A stretch of 64,000 nucleotides of DNA from Numida meleagris (lineage: Eukaryota; Chordata; Aves; Galliformes; Numididae). The position numbers and the translations under genes were made by a program. Shown in pieces: positions 49,401-62,186 of this stretch (within the stretch, counting starts at the first letter, position 1; each line of letters starts with the position of its first letter). The DNA is taken from positions 37,550,115 through 37,614,114 of the forward strand of contig NC_034411.1 in assembly GCF_002078875.1 (NCBI RefSeq). The letters run 5' to 3'. Below the pieces are notes generated by a model that saw only the letters and a program-made list of their open reading frames with translations, did no database searches and was not told the origin of the DNA.

Positions 49401-52400
49401 CAGAGGTGAGAAAAGTGCCCAAACTTTTAATTGCCCTATCACGCCTTTAACCACAATACTACAACCCTCTCAGTAGGGGAAGACCAAGTGTTGTAATAGC
49501 AGTAAAAACAATCATAGTAATCATCTTGGCCATCAGGAACTAGTGTTAAGACGCTGTTCAGAACAGTGTTCATTCTTTACATAGGAATGCAAGATAAAAA
49601 GCAGTGATAAGACAACACTGCATTAGAGACTCATCTGATGAGTATGGTGAATCTAACATTGATCAGTAGCCAAAACCATTAGGCAGCTGTATACCAAACA
49701 ATAGGCTGTCAGTAACACACAGCATAAAGGACGGGTAACGCTGTTCTTCATTATATCAAGACAATTAGTATACGACAGCTGGGAAGAAGTTTTCTGAGGA
49801 CAGCAAAGAATTTTCACCAACCAATTTAGAAGCTTCCTCATTAAAAGATTTTTAGAAGTACACTGGAGAACTTAAGCATAGCTGAACTTGCTGTAGGATG
49901 AGAAGGAAGAGAGTAGACTTTCCCAATCAGCTGATTCTAATTAGTCTGGATACATTTTATGATGCAAGTTTTAGTTCTAGCCTGTAGGAGGAGTAATTTT
50001 ATAAGAATTCAATGTTATTCTAAAGGAAGTAACCTTCAGGACAGAAAATCCCATGCAAAATAAATGGAGTTCTAGAGGACCAGAGTAGCTGATAGCTCTT
50101 GCTACAGTACCAGGAAGCAGACCGCTAGAACAGTAACCATTTTATTTACTCCTTCTTCCCCAGAACTCTCTTACTCATCAAAATAATTTTGCCAGATTCT
50201 AGCAATGTCATGTTGATCTGCAGTAATAAAGACATGCGGCAGTTTAAAAATACATATTTAAAAACCTTGAGTCATGTAGATTCATATTCAGCACTTGTCA
50301 GAAAGTTTTCACCAGAGAACAATGATACAAAGGGCCTGTCAGAAAGAAATCCCTATCTACAAGGCAAAAATAAAAACCTGTTATGCACTACGTAAATAGA
50401 GTGAGGCTCTGTAGCAGAGCAGAGTTTATCTAGAACTTGCACATCAACACTGAGCAGACAGTCTCAGGCACAGGACCCATCTCAGTCTGCGGCTTCCACA
50501 GTCACCAGACAGCAATAAAACACACAATCACAAGGCAAAAGATCAAATCTGAATGAGTGGCTCCAGAACAATTGAGTAATATAAGCACCTTTCTGCATTC
50601 TCTGAAATACTGCACAGTGAAACAAATGACTGCATTCGATCTAAGCACTGCAGTGATATGCTAGGTGGCTGGACCATCCAACTGCATGGGCAAAAAAATT
50701 TCCTCAAATACACCATCCACTAGTGGTGGTGCACAGAACTGAAACAGACTTGCTATCTATACCGAATGTCGAAGTTTCCTCTTTTGGCTCTGCATTCCAC
50801 TGGGTCAGCACATAATAGCATCACAATTTGTTTCAGCGTGCACTGGCCTTGCCTTTGCGTGTGCTACTGTATTTGTTCTTGATTGAGTCCTACTAAAAAT
50901 ACATCTGCAAATGAACATATGATTCCAGTCAAGATGACTCATTTTATTATTTCTCGCCAATTAGCTCTGTGGTCCTACAATCCTAAAAAATGCCAATTTC
51001 AGCTCTTGGTGCCTAATAATAATCCTATCTGTCTAACCGTAGTTAACAGTGGCTCCATATCTGACACAGTTGACAGAGGAGGGGGGTTGAAAACATCTGC
51101 AATAAGGTATGCTTACCAAATTAAACAGAACAGCTGGTGGGCTGATTTCGGCTTTTTAAAAAGCTCCAGTGTGTTAAATTTATCTCTGATATAACTCCAC
51201 ATATTTTAGGAATTTAGTAAGAATGCTATTACATTACACCCTCGCTCACTAGTTCCAGGCTGCCTATTCTGCAATCAAAGGCATGATTACAGCATGGGAC
51301 ATATCTTTGCTATATTTGATTCTGCTGGTGTGAGTATCAGTACCAGTAAACACAGAGGTGAGAGCATGCTAGAGAAGCTGTCCACAAGATTCTGCAGGCA
51401 AACACAAGAACATTTTATTTATGATCTGAGTCAGGCACTTAGCAAGCCACCTCCAAACAAGTAGCATATATCAAACAATTTTTTCAAGGTCACACAATTC
51501 TTAGACTCATACTGAACATAGTCCTTTTGTTGTGTTCTTCCTACCCTACTAACAGGTTCCAGAGAGCAAGAAGGAGTTGACAACACAGCCTCTCACCTCA
51601 ACCCATACTGTGAACGCCTCTCCTCTGCATCATCAACTTCATGCAAGAATACATGAGATAAATTCAGCAGCCCTCAGTGTTCATTCTTGTGAGCAGATTC
51701 AGGAGGCTAAGTCAGTAACACCACCATCTGCTTGAGTTTGCACATTCAATCCTAGATCACCTGCTCACCTCTTATCTTTTTTCCAGCAGTATTTCTTGAT
51801 TCATTCCACTTCAATGCTCTACCACATTGATATTTCACAGCTCCCTGATTGATCATACAGCTTTTCCTCTCTAATCCCCAACCAAAAAGACTTACCTGCC
51901 ACTGTGCTGTTTTTCTTTTTCTGGAGCAACGTTAAAGATTCATTCTAATCTCTCTCTGCTTTTAATCTGTCAATGTATTTCTCCCAGCTTTTATCTTTAA
52001 CTTGCTCTAACTTAGAAGATTCACCCTCTCCCTTCACACATTTCCCATGCGATGCCTTTTTGTCATCACGATAAGTCTACCACCTTTCTGAATTCTTGCT
52101 TCTTAGACTTTTTAATTCCATTTTGAAATATTCTCTTAGACAGCTATTCTCAACTTCTCTTCTGAGCATCTTTGATTTATAATTGATTTTTTTCCCCGCA
52201 GACCATTGATGAAAGTTTCAAGATCAGATGCGGTATCCTCCCATGAAGAACTCCAAAAGGAGTATTAACAACATGAATTTTCTACACAGTTTATAATGCC
52301 ACAAAAGGGCCATCAAATTGCACTTGATTTCTTCACCTCACTGTTCTGGATTCAAAGTGTATTATGTTGTGAAAATCCAAGAAATAACACTGAGAAGACA

Positions 52401-55400
52401 ATCCCTAGATAATTTCATTACTAACTATATAGGAGATTTTAAACCTCCCACTATAGAGACTGGCCTTCTCTCCATTAGAAGAACCAGTATCCAGTCTACC
52501 ATTGGTGAGTTCCTGCGCCTCTACATTCAACTTACTGAGCTCATCTTCACAAGTAAATAAGCAGAAGTAGAGTGCAGCAGGACAAATATAGACTGAGCTA
52601 TTCAGAGAGCAACAGTTAAAAATCACTAACTTCTCCACATTGATGCAATTCACCAGGTACAGACTACCATTCTGCCTTCAGTATGAAACACTTTATTTCT
52701 TGATTTTTTCATTTACTGTCTATCTCTGAAAAAATCCACCACATTTGCTCCTGGCCTTCCAGACATCTTTTGGGAAATAAACCTTCTCAGCTATATTCTG
52801 TTTTTCCTTCACTTTTATAGTCCCACTACTCACATGATGATCTATTCCTTCTGTTCCACACAAAATTATACACACTCTCCAACCTTCTGCCACTCACTGG
52901 TCTCAGTTTTTTTCCTTAGTTTATTTTACAGTGATGTCCTATTTTCAGCCCTTTATTTCCGCATCCTACATTCACATCCCTCCTCCTAGCTCTAACTCCA
53001 CTACTTCATACCCAGACATGTTGAGCTGACACCTCTCCGCCCTCTTCTCACATCTGCTATTATCAGGCCTAGCAATCAGAACTCACAGGGAGTCCTCTGC
53101 ATAAGTCTTCCTTACAAGATGCAGTGTTGTTTTGTTTTTTTTTTTTTAAACATTCTTCCTTCCCCTCTGCTTAGTGAGCATAAGCATGTCTTCCAGAAGT
53201 GATGCCAGCTCCACGTTCAGGAGAATTTTCATCTTTTCTGAAGAAAGTTACAAGAGCAAAGACATCCACAGAACAGACACGAGGATGCAGGCCATGGTGT
53301 GTGCCCTGCTGTAGGACCTGAAGGGTGAATGATGGCTTCATCCACTTCGTGCCATCTGGGTTTCAGCTCAGTAGATCATGGCAGATAAAGGAAGTATTAT
53401 TCCATGGAACTGAGCATTCATGCTGATCGGATGCAATAAAGAAGTGAGGACTAACAAGCAACAGCCTTTACTGCGGAAAAAAAAATTAGACACTTTGGAG
53501 AGGCTTTTTAAACTGAAGAACTCTCCTCTGCCTCACGACTACTCTAGCAAATACTTTGCCACACTAAGCAGGGGAAGAAATGAACAGAGGGCCAACAGCC
53601 ATTGTCCTTTCCCACATACCCAGGGATGAGTCAGGATAACAAGAGTATGTTATTCACTTCAGCAACAGCGTCTTCCATAAGCCTCACAGTACTCAAGGAA
53701 CAGAAAGCAAAGAAAAAAAGATCAAGGGTCTTTTCCCACTAAGTGGCAGTACCAGACTACAGTATACTAACAACATAACAAAGTTCAAATCTTGGTAATA
53801 TATACAAACAAATAACTATACCTATCATGTTGCAGTTTCTTCACATATTGAGCAACAAAAACAAAATCATTTCCATTTTAGGAGAGAGTATTCTACCCAG
53901 ACTACCAGCTGTCAGTCAGGGCAACAGCACCGGGATGGACAGGGAAGTTAAGCCTCAGGTAAGGCTGGTGAGAGTGCTAGGGTCATTCTTTTGACGCTGA
54001 ATATCTTCAGTCCTGGCAATCTCAATTTTACAAGAAATGCGTTATGAGGAACGCATTACTCAAAGAATCACAGACGATACTGGCAATTCTTATTAGCCTC
54101 ACCCAAATTTAGAAACATAGTAGTTTGGCCATATTTATTCTACAACACTAATCAAATCACAGTATGACAAAATACAGGTGTGTGGTTGTTTTTTTTTTTT
54201 TAAGTTAACCCTGCTTCATGAAAAAGGTGTTACAGCTAATAGTACCTGTGCATTTTATTTAACTTACCAACTCCACTTCTATAATAAAATAAAACTTAAA
54301 ATACTATTTCGTTTATAGCACTAGGTTTTGAACCACTGTTAAGTAGTCCAGAAAGTCTTACTCAAACACTTTCAGGTGTCTAACCACATAAATAAGTCAC
54401 CTATTTTATATCTTGTTTTGTATACGAACATGTCTTACATCCAACTGCTTTGTGAGATGCTGCTACCCGCCATTCACAGCTTGTAAATCACATCCACTGC
54501 GTTAACACAATCTTTAACCCCGACATGTCCTCGGAAAAATATAATGCTGTGAACTTACAAATCTTCCTTTTGTTTGGCACATCACAAGACATGCCATGAT
54601 CATGGGGCTTGTCTGGCATCAGTGTCCCCCACAATAATTGTGTCATTTACCACATATCATTTTTGAAAAGAACACATCTTGGAGGTATGAAGGAACAGAA
54701 GTGTTTTCTAAAAAAAAGCAGATGCAACCAGGTAAGGTGCTACAACCCCAAAATACTTTGTCGGGTGCCAAATGTTCTAGCTGGCTCCTGAGCAGCTTGA
54801 GAATAAAGGGTTATTCCCAGCAACTGCTAAAAAGTTTTGGAACAGAAGTTTACATGGGGTTGGATCTGCAGCAGCCTGAAACAGGCACATCTCTAAGCAA
54901 ACATCAGTACACAGAGAATCAAAACACCTGAACAGGTCTTAACCTGACTAGATTATTTCCTCAAAATGATCATATGAAACACTAAACTTTGTATGTTACA
55001 CTGTTGCTGTCACACAGAATCTGCCAAGACTCAAATTCCTGGTGCAGATTTCAGGTCAAGCAAACACAGTTTTTACTGAGCAGATAACAGAGATATATTT
55101 CTGTACTTCACTAAGTGCTGCAGCTGGCCAACACTCAATCAGTTCTTGACAATATCAAAAAACGCCCCTTCCAGAAAAAAAAAGTACTACAAAAAAGGGT
55201 AGCAATTGTAACAGTTATTTCTTTGCACTCTTTTTCATAGAACAAAAATAACACTAGCATGAAAAGGTGCAAACCTTCAGCACAGTAGCAACATTGGTTG
55301 GTCTGAAGATTTCTGCGTAAGAAAGCACAGCACACTGCAGGAGAAGATTTGGTTATTCAAAATTGTGCAGATATTCACAGAACTGTACATAGATCCTGAT

Positions 55401-57424
55401 GCATCTGTCCTAAGCCTGTCTTTTGAAATAGAAACATGTCTGGTTTACTAAGATTTTCTCTTCACCCCAGCTTGCAGGGTACTCTTATTTTTAATCGTTT
55501 ATCTCAAGTCCTTCATAGGCTTACTATGGAGCTAAGCAGTTCATGGAAAAGCTGTGAGATTCAAATGGCACATTACATTTTGCAGTAACAAACAAAAAAA
55601 TTCTGTAAATCTTCAGATATGCAGTAAAGGGGCTTTCTGCCACCAGGTTCTCACACCAGCAGGTAACTCTTCACAGATTTTAATCAGATGTAGTGACAGA
55701 AGGCCACAGCAAACAGAGTCCCAAAAATATGTTACTAAGCAAGTACAAAAATATGCTTCTTAGCTTACATACATCACAGCATAACGTTCAGTCTAAATTT
55801 ATTACCTATTTGTTTCTCAGAACAAACTCACCAACTATCATAAACGAATGAAACAGAAAATTATCATCAATAATATTATGACAGCAGGAATATCTTTCAG
55901 CTGCTTTTACTGTAAGTTTCATAAGCAAATTCTTAAACACAGTTACGCACAAGCTCAAATATTATAAGCCACAAACTCATATTTGTATACTCATTTTTGG
56001 TATACAAAAAACACTCATTTTATACTTACTTTCTGCTAATTTCTCTTTATATTCTACATTACACAGGATAAAGGGGGGGATTCACTTTACTCCCAACTAA
56101 GTAAAAGGTCAAAAATAAACAAACAAAATTTGGTCATATTTATTTATAAAGTGGAATTCATGGTTTTGCATTACATTTAAAACTACATTGTCTCCAACAC
56201 ATAATAATCGTGGGATGTATGTTAATCACAGATGAAAATACAAATTCTCAAACACTGAATTCATGATCGCAATAATCTCATTTTTCCCCACTCTTATTTA
56301 AGAAATTATATGTAAGAAATACATAGAAGAAATTACCATCGCTTCCACTGTACTTTGAGAGTTCTGAGACAATAAATAGTATCATATCATCATATGAGCT
56401 GCATTTTAAGATTTTCACAAATAAACTACTAGAAGGCCTCCAAGGAATCTGTTAGAATTGCTACACTAATGGAGAGATCAAAATTACAACTCCTATTCCT
56501 CTATGAAGCTTTCATGGGCTGCCATTTATCATCTGCCACTCTTATTAAAAATTACCCTATTACACTAACTGTAAATTACAGAAATATGAGAAAAAGAAAC
56601 AAACATTTTAACAAGAGAAGTGGATTCAGAATAGTAGATTCACCTGGGCCAAAGAAAGTCAAGGTTTGGTTTTTTTTTTATTATTATTATTTTGGTAATT
56701 TTCTGCATATGTTAATGACTAAAAAGCTCTATTTACAAAAAATACCTTTTTAAACATAATATGTCTGAATTATTTAACTCAGTATATTAACGTGCTTAAT
56801 TTTTACATGGAAGATCAGTTTGTATTACCATTTTTCATTCCTTTGTGTACGCCAACTGATAACTAACACGTACTATTGATTAGCACTGGTTAAAGTCCCA
56901 TAAAAGCCTTCACACTTGCCTCACATACTTATGCGCACATAACTTCATATAACTTGGATCATAATTTTACTTCAACATTTGCTTTCTTAATTCACTAATT
57001 TTAGAGTTAAAACAGCTATTAAGTACAGGAGCAAAGCTAGGCAGATAACAAGCCCTATATTAAAGAGGCTACAAAACACAAGCTCTTACTTGTATTTTTC
57101 ACTGCAATAAGTCTCTTTGGCTGGCTGAGCTCCTACACACCACTTTGGTAATGATCCATCACACTGAACTTAAGGCATCTAAAATTCACCCAAGTAAATC
57201 CACTTGCTACCATCATTAGTCATTTAGCTATTTATTTACGTCTATTCAGCCTAAATTACCTTTACAGCCAATGATGGGAGACTGATTTTCCAAAAAGAGA
57301 AGCATTGTCTCATGAAATTATTAGTTCAGACAGGCATCAGTGCCCTCTACAAGTATTTGCTCCACAGTAATCAGCATAGGCTAGGATGACCACTGCATAA
57401 ACGTTCCAGCTCAGGTGAGATGAA

Positions 57425-57915
57425 TAACACCGCATACAGTGTTAAAGGTGAGACTGCACCAGAGCAGAGTGGGACAACCCCTTCCCTCATGCAGTGGCGG
57501 CACTGGGCCCCATGCAACCCAGGGTACAGTTGGCTCTTTTGCCTGCCAGGGCACACTACTGACTCAGATTTAACCTGCTGCCAACCAGAACCTGCAGATC
57601 CCTTCCTGCAGGGCTGCTCTCCAGCCTCTCATGCCCCAGTTTGTACATATCACCAAGGTCGCCCCATTCAAGACGCAGAATCTGGCATTTACTCTTGTTA
57701 AACTTCATTGCGTTGGTTATTGCCCAACTCAGTAATTTGTTGAGATCTCTCTGCAAAGCCTCTCTACCCTCAAGAAGGTCAACAGCTCCTCCCAATTTAG
57801 TGTCATATGCAAATATAATAAACATGCATTTGAGTCATGCATCCTACTCATTTATAAAAACACTGAAGAGAACTAGCTCTAAAACATAGCCTTGAGGAAC
57901 CCCTCTAGGGACCCT
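57425..57915 (-). mobile_element. CR1 LINE fragment (reverse-transcriptase palm region)
   Basis: Read on the minus strand it starts at the palm block (GVPQG-like, then LFSVFIN-like) near 57900. It passes a decayed FADD-like motif reading FAYDTKLGGAVDLLEG and then LNKLLSWAITNAMKFNKSKC. It ends after MYKLGHERLESSPAGRDLQV and a broken EGVVPLCS block near 57440. The 3' end is missing. Stops and frameshifts make it inactive. It is the only clear CR1 copy in the 19 kb of intron 1 shown. Confidence 0.9.
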
Positions 57916-60224
57916 ACTTGTCTTCTTCGTATACAGTTATGGGTAAAAGTAAGACAAGAAAACTTAATTAACAGTTGCAAAGTACAGATCAGAAATCACT
58001 GATTTGTACAGTAACTTGCACAGAAAAGCATATTTAACAGAAGAAGAGGATACCAGGGCATACTGTTAGAAACACCGAATAGAGATATTAGAGCTAGATT
58101 TATGCATGCATATATTTGTGCGTGCATGTATCAGTAATAAATCAATATTATGGTAATTAACAGTTTCTGGTTTTATTTGGTCTCCATCCCCCCAGAATTC
58201 ATCTTAAATAACAATTAGACATAAAAAGCTCAACATTTCCCAGTTTGCTGTCGTAAGTTTTAAGAATATTTATGGCCACAAAGAATTTCATAACCCTTGC
58301 TGAGTGAGCCACTGATCTCAATATTGTAGATTGAAAACAAAAAGAAAAAAATATATATCTTTGTAAAGCAAGATATGAGTGGATAAATTCAACCATGAAC
58401 TTTGCTTGCATAAACATAACATTCTCAGCTTCAATACTGGCTGGTCATTTTAGGCTCATCCTAATGCCTGTTAAAAGACTAGAAAGATGCTGGAAATCAA
58501 GGGAGAGTTAAGCCTACGGAATGAAAGGAGGTGGGCCTCTTACTGCTTCAGAAAATAAACGCTTTAATGGTGGAATGCTAAACTCCTAGTTAATTGACAA
58601 CATACTTCCTTGCTATGGGTAACATAAATCCATGAAGCATAGAAAGAAAATTTGACATCACTAAATAAGAAGTTTTTCCTTTCTCTTTTTGCCCCTCTCC
58701 TTTTATGACATTTAAACATTTACGCACTATAGAAATATCTGCTAAAATAAACCAAGAAAACCAAAAAGGCTCATGCCCAGGGCACCACCACAGAAGCCAA
58801 AAAAGGTTTAGTTATTAACAGTACAAATGCCTGGTAATAAAAACACTTAAGATATATTCAGTTAAGTATTTAGTGGAGAACCAGATTATCCACTAAGAAT
58901 GAAGCTTTAAACAATCTTGACAGGGACTCCAAGTGATAACTGCCGAGAGAAATGAAAATGGATCTACACCATTTGATGGGGATGTTATCTCCTCTACTTC
59001 AACTTCCTCAACTTCGAACAAGTAAATCCTCCTGAACCTGCATCCCTAGTTGTTCACTTCACCATTTCTGAAGCAATAATCTGAATTGCAAACTTGTATA
59101 GCTTTTCACCTCAGTTACTGCAGTTAAGGATGCAAACCTGTAGTATTTATATTTGAATTGTTTCAGAACAAGTCCGTTTTGAGTAGATTCAATATAGATG
59201 CTTGCGCTTAGAACAAAACAAAAAACTTTGTCTTGTTTAGAAGCTCGAAATTACTTAAAATGTAAATATTAAAGTAGAAGAGATCTCACCTAGAAAAAGA
59301 TGCTTAGACGACATAATTCAAGAAATCATTTGCAAAGCTAGAAAAGTTGCCATGTTTCATAGTTCTCACACAGCCCAACACTTCCCAGATGATTGAGACT
59401 TGAAAGCCTGAAGTCTTTTACACACACTAGAAACTAGGAAATTAACACACATACAGATGCAGTGATAACAACACAGATGCAGAATCACAAGCTGACAAAA
59501 AAATGTTAAATGCACATATGTTCCACTCCTCATTTTTGGCATTCTCAAGAAACATATTAATAATTTACCATTCTAAGACTGATTATATTTACTTCAATGA
59601 CACGCTGAGAGCATTCTGGAAGGGGTCCGTTTTGGCAGAAATGCATAGCACTGTAACATATTGCTACTGGTTGGCAGAACCTAGCAAAATCAGATTTAAA
59701 TCATTACTAAAATGGCAATATCAAATTGAAGTTAGTCAAGGTGTGTCTTAAGATAAATTTTACTCAAAAAGGTAGTATGAAAACATGTTTATCTTGCAGC
59801 CTGGAAAATCTCTTCCGGTAACTGCATCTGTTCCATTTACCCAGAAGGACTTACACATCTGTTCAGTTCTGTTTAGCAGCTTGAAAAATGGGAGTAAAAT
59901 CAACAACAGAAACAAAATCTTAAGAGATTCTGGGGTCTCTCTGGTTGTGCATAGGCTATGAGTCAATCTTTGCCTTTCAGTGGTAGACTTTGTTTTGTCA
60001 AACAAGAAATACCCATGCGTGAAAGAAATGCTTATACTGGAGGCACTGGAGGTGTATCGGATCTGTACCAGAAACTGGTAGGGGTTTTGGGCATGCAGAG
60101 CTGTTATTTATGGTTCAAAGCTAGTTTTGCTTAAAAGAAATATGATGATACACAAGTGCTACAGCTCTTTAAATTCCAAGCACTAGCAGCATCCCTATAC
60201 TTGTTCCAGGTTACCAGTCCCTGC

Positions 60225-60445
60225 TTTCACTGCCTGTGCATTTTCTTCTTGATCTCCAGTTTGATCCGGTTCAGCCATGCTGGTCTCTTGCCTTCCTTTC
60301 CTGACTTCCTACACCTGGGGATGGAGAGCTCTTGTACCCTAGAGAAAACCTCCTTAAAGATCTGCCAGCTCCACTCCCTCATCCTTGAGGACAGATTCCC
60401 AGGGGGAATTCATTTCCCTGAAGAGCTGAAAATTGGCTTTCCTAA
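60225..60445. repeat. repeat-like block, family not identified
   Basis: A GC-richer block (including 'tggggatggagagctcttgt' and 'tccttgaggacagattccca') stands out from AT-rich flanks and resembles an interspersed avian repeat from memory, possibly an upstream CR1 part. I cannot name the family or the boundaries with certainty. Confidence 0.35.
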
Positions 60446-62160
60446 AATTTAGCTTCCTAGAGAGAGAAAAAGCATTACTGGAAACTCTAAAGAGGGCTGA
60501 ACAGGAAGTGACAAGAAAATGAATTTTAAATTCAAAAGAAGTTTATGCCATTTCGTACTTCTGTATCTTCAAAAATCTCTTACATCAAAGCTTTATCTCT
60601 TAGTCACATAACATTTACTGGAAACATTTTCTATTCAAAAGTAAATATATTTCTATTTTAAAAAATCTTGTTTAAAAAGGTTATGTACAAATACAGCACA
60701 AACCACTTTATTTGCTGTGTTTGCTGGCTCTTGCCTAAGAATCAGAACCCTTACATTAATTTTTTAAGAATGTCTAAGCAACTTCCCTAGCAGAGACAGA
60801 AAATAAGCTACTTCTCAAAGAGCCATCATGAACAAATAAGAGAACTTTCAGGGGGATTAAGATCCCTAAGAATTATGCAAGTTTTAAATAGATATCTGAA
60901 CATGAAAATAAATGTTTACATAAATATTATGATAATGGTTTATGCTTATGTAAAATTCTCATCAGAATTGTAACGAAACATGAAAAAAATCTAAAAATAA
61001 AGGCCTAGAACTCTAGATAATTGAAAAAAAAATTCAACTTCTTGCACACAAATGAGCAGCATGCATTCAAAAGTAAAAGATGCTTCCCAAATAGTTGTTA
61101 ATGATCTTGGATCAATAACACAGTATACACTGTATATATAATTAATAATAATGTATAATATATAATTAAACTGAGGCAAATCCTCAAACTTTTCTAAAGG
61201 ACAAACAAGGAAGCTACATGAGCACTATGCTTCCCACCTCTCTGTTTCAGGAGCACATCTTGTCCCAAATCTTTATTTCATCTCAGCCTGCTTCTCTCCA
61301 TTTTAACGCAGTGAGCACACACAAGGACACAGAGGGCAACACAGATGCTGCTCAAAGCACCAGCAGCTCAGCTTAGAAGACCTTCGTGGATTCCACACCA
61401 AATGCAAGAGAAAGGCAGCTGGAAGACTGGCTGAGCTGTATTTATTTATTGCACAAAATGAACAGAGTGATATTTTCAACTTTGTTACAATGTACTATCA
61501 CAGAAGGTTTCTCAGACAAAAACAAGTAATCACCTTAGCCAAGTCTTTCTGGAAGGAGACAAACTGGCCACAGAGTAGATTTCATGTGAAGTTGCTCGTA
61601 TTTGCTACTTTCCCTGTCTTAAAAGAGGGCTTGACAGGAAAGGGATCTTTACTTTGTTCTGTATGGCTTTTTTTTTTGTTTTGTTTCCAAGATAATTGCT
61701 TAAATACCATCTCTGCTTTAGTAAAATTTACCAATTTACTTAGGATTCTATTTCACATTTTTAACCATCTGACCAGGATTTACCCAGGATAAATTACAGA
61801 TGATTCAACTATTTCTATGCTAAATTCCCTTGCTTGTTTATAAATAATTTTGGTGTTTGCATTTTGTTTTGTTATTCTGTGTTTTTGGTGTTTGTTTTTT
61901 TTTAAATGATACACAGAAACAAGACTCACCGTTTACTCAGAGAATATACACCAGCCTTGTCTTACCTGCTCTGAATCCCACGGACAGAAGCTCTCACAAG
62001 TGTAATTACTAAAAAAAGCTCTCTACAGAGTACATAAAAGAAACTGTAAAACTACATATTTCTTGCTTGGGGGGCAAGGAGAGCATTCTCCCTCTTCTTT
62101 TCGGTAGCCATGGTATGGAGCCTGTTTTGCTCATTTTTCATCTTAGAGTTCCCTAAAAAG

Positions 62161-62186
62161 TGTTTTTTTGTTTGTTTGTTTGTTTT
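62161..62186 (+). repeat. GTTT simple repeat
   Basis: The tract is a T run followed by about four GTTT units, a short low-complexity tract in intron 1. A similar G/T-rich patch lies at 62758-62845. Confidence 0.8.
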
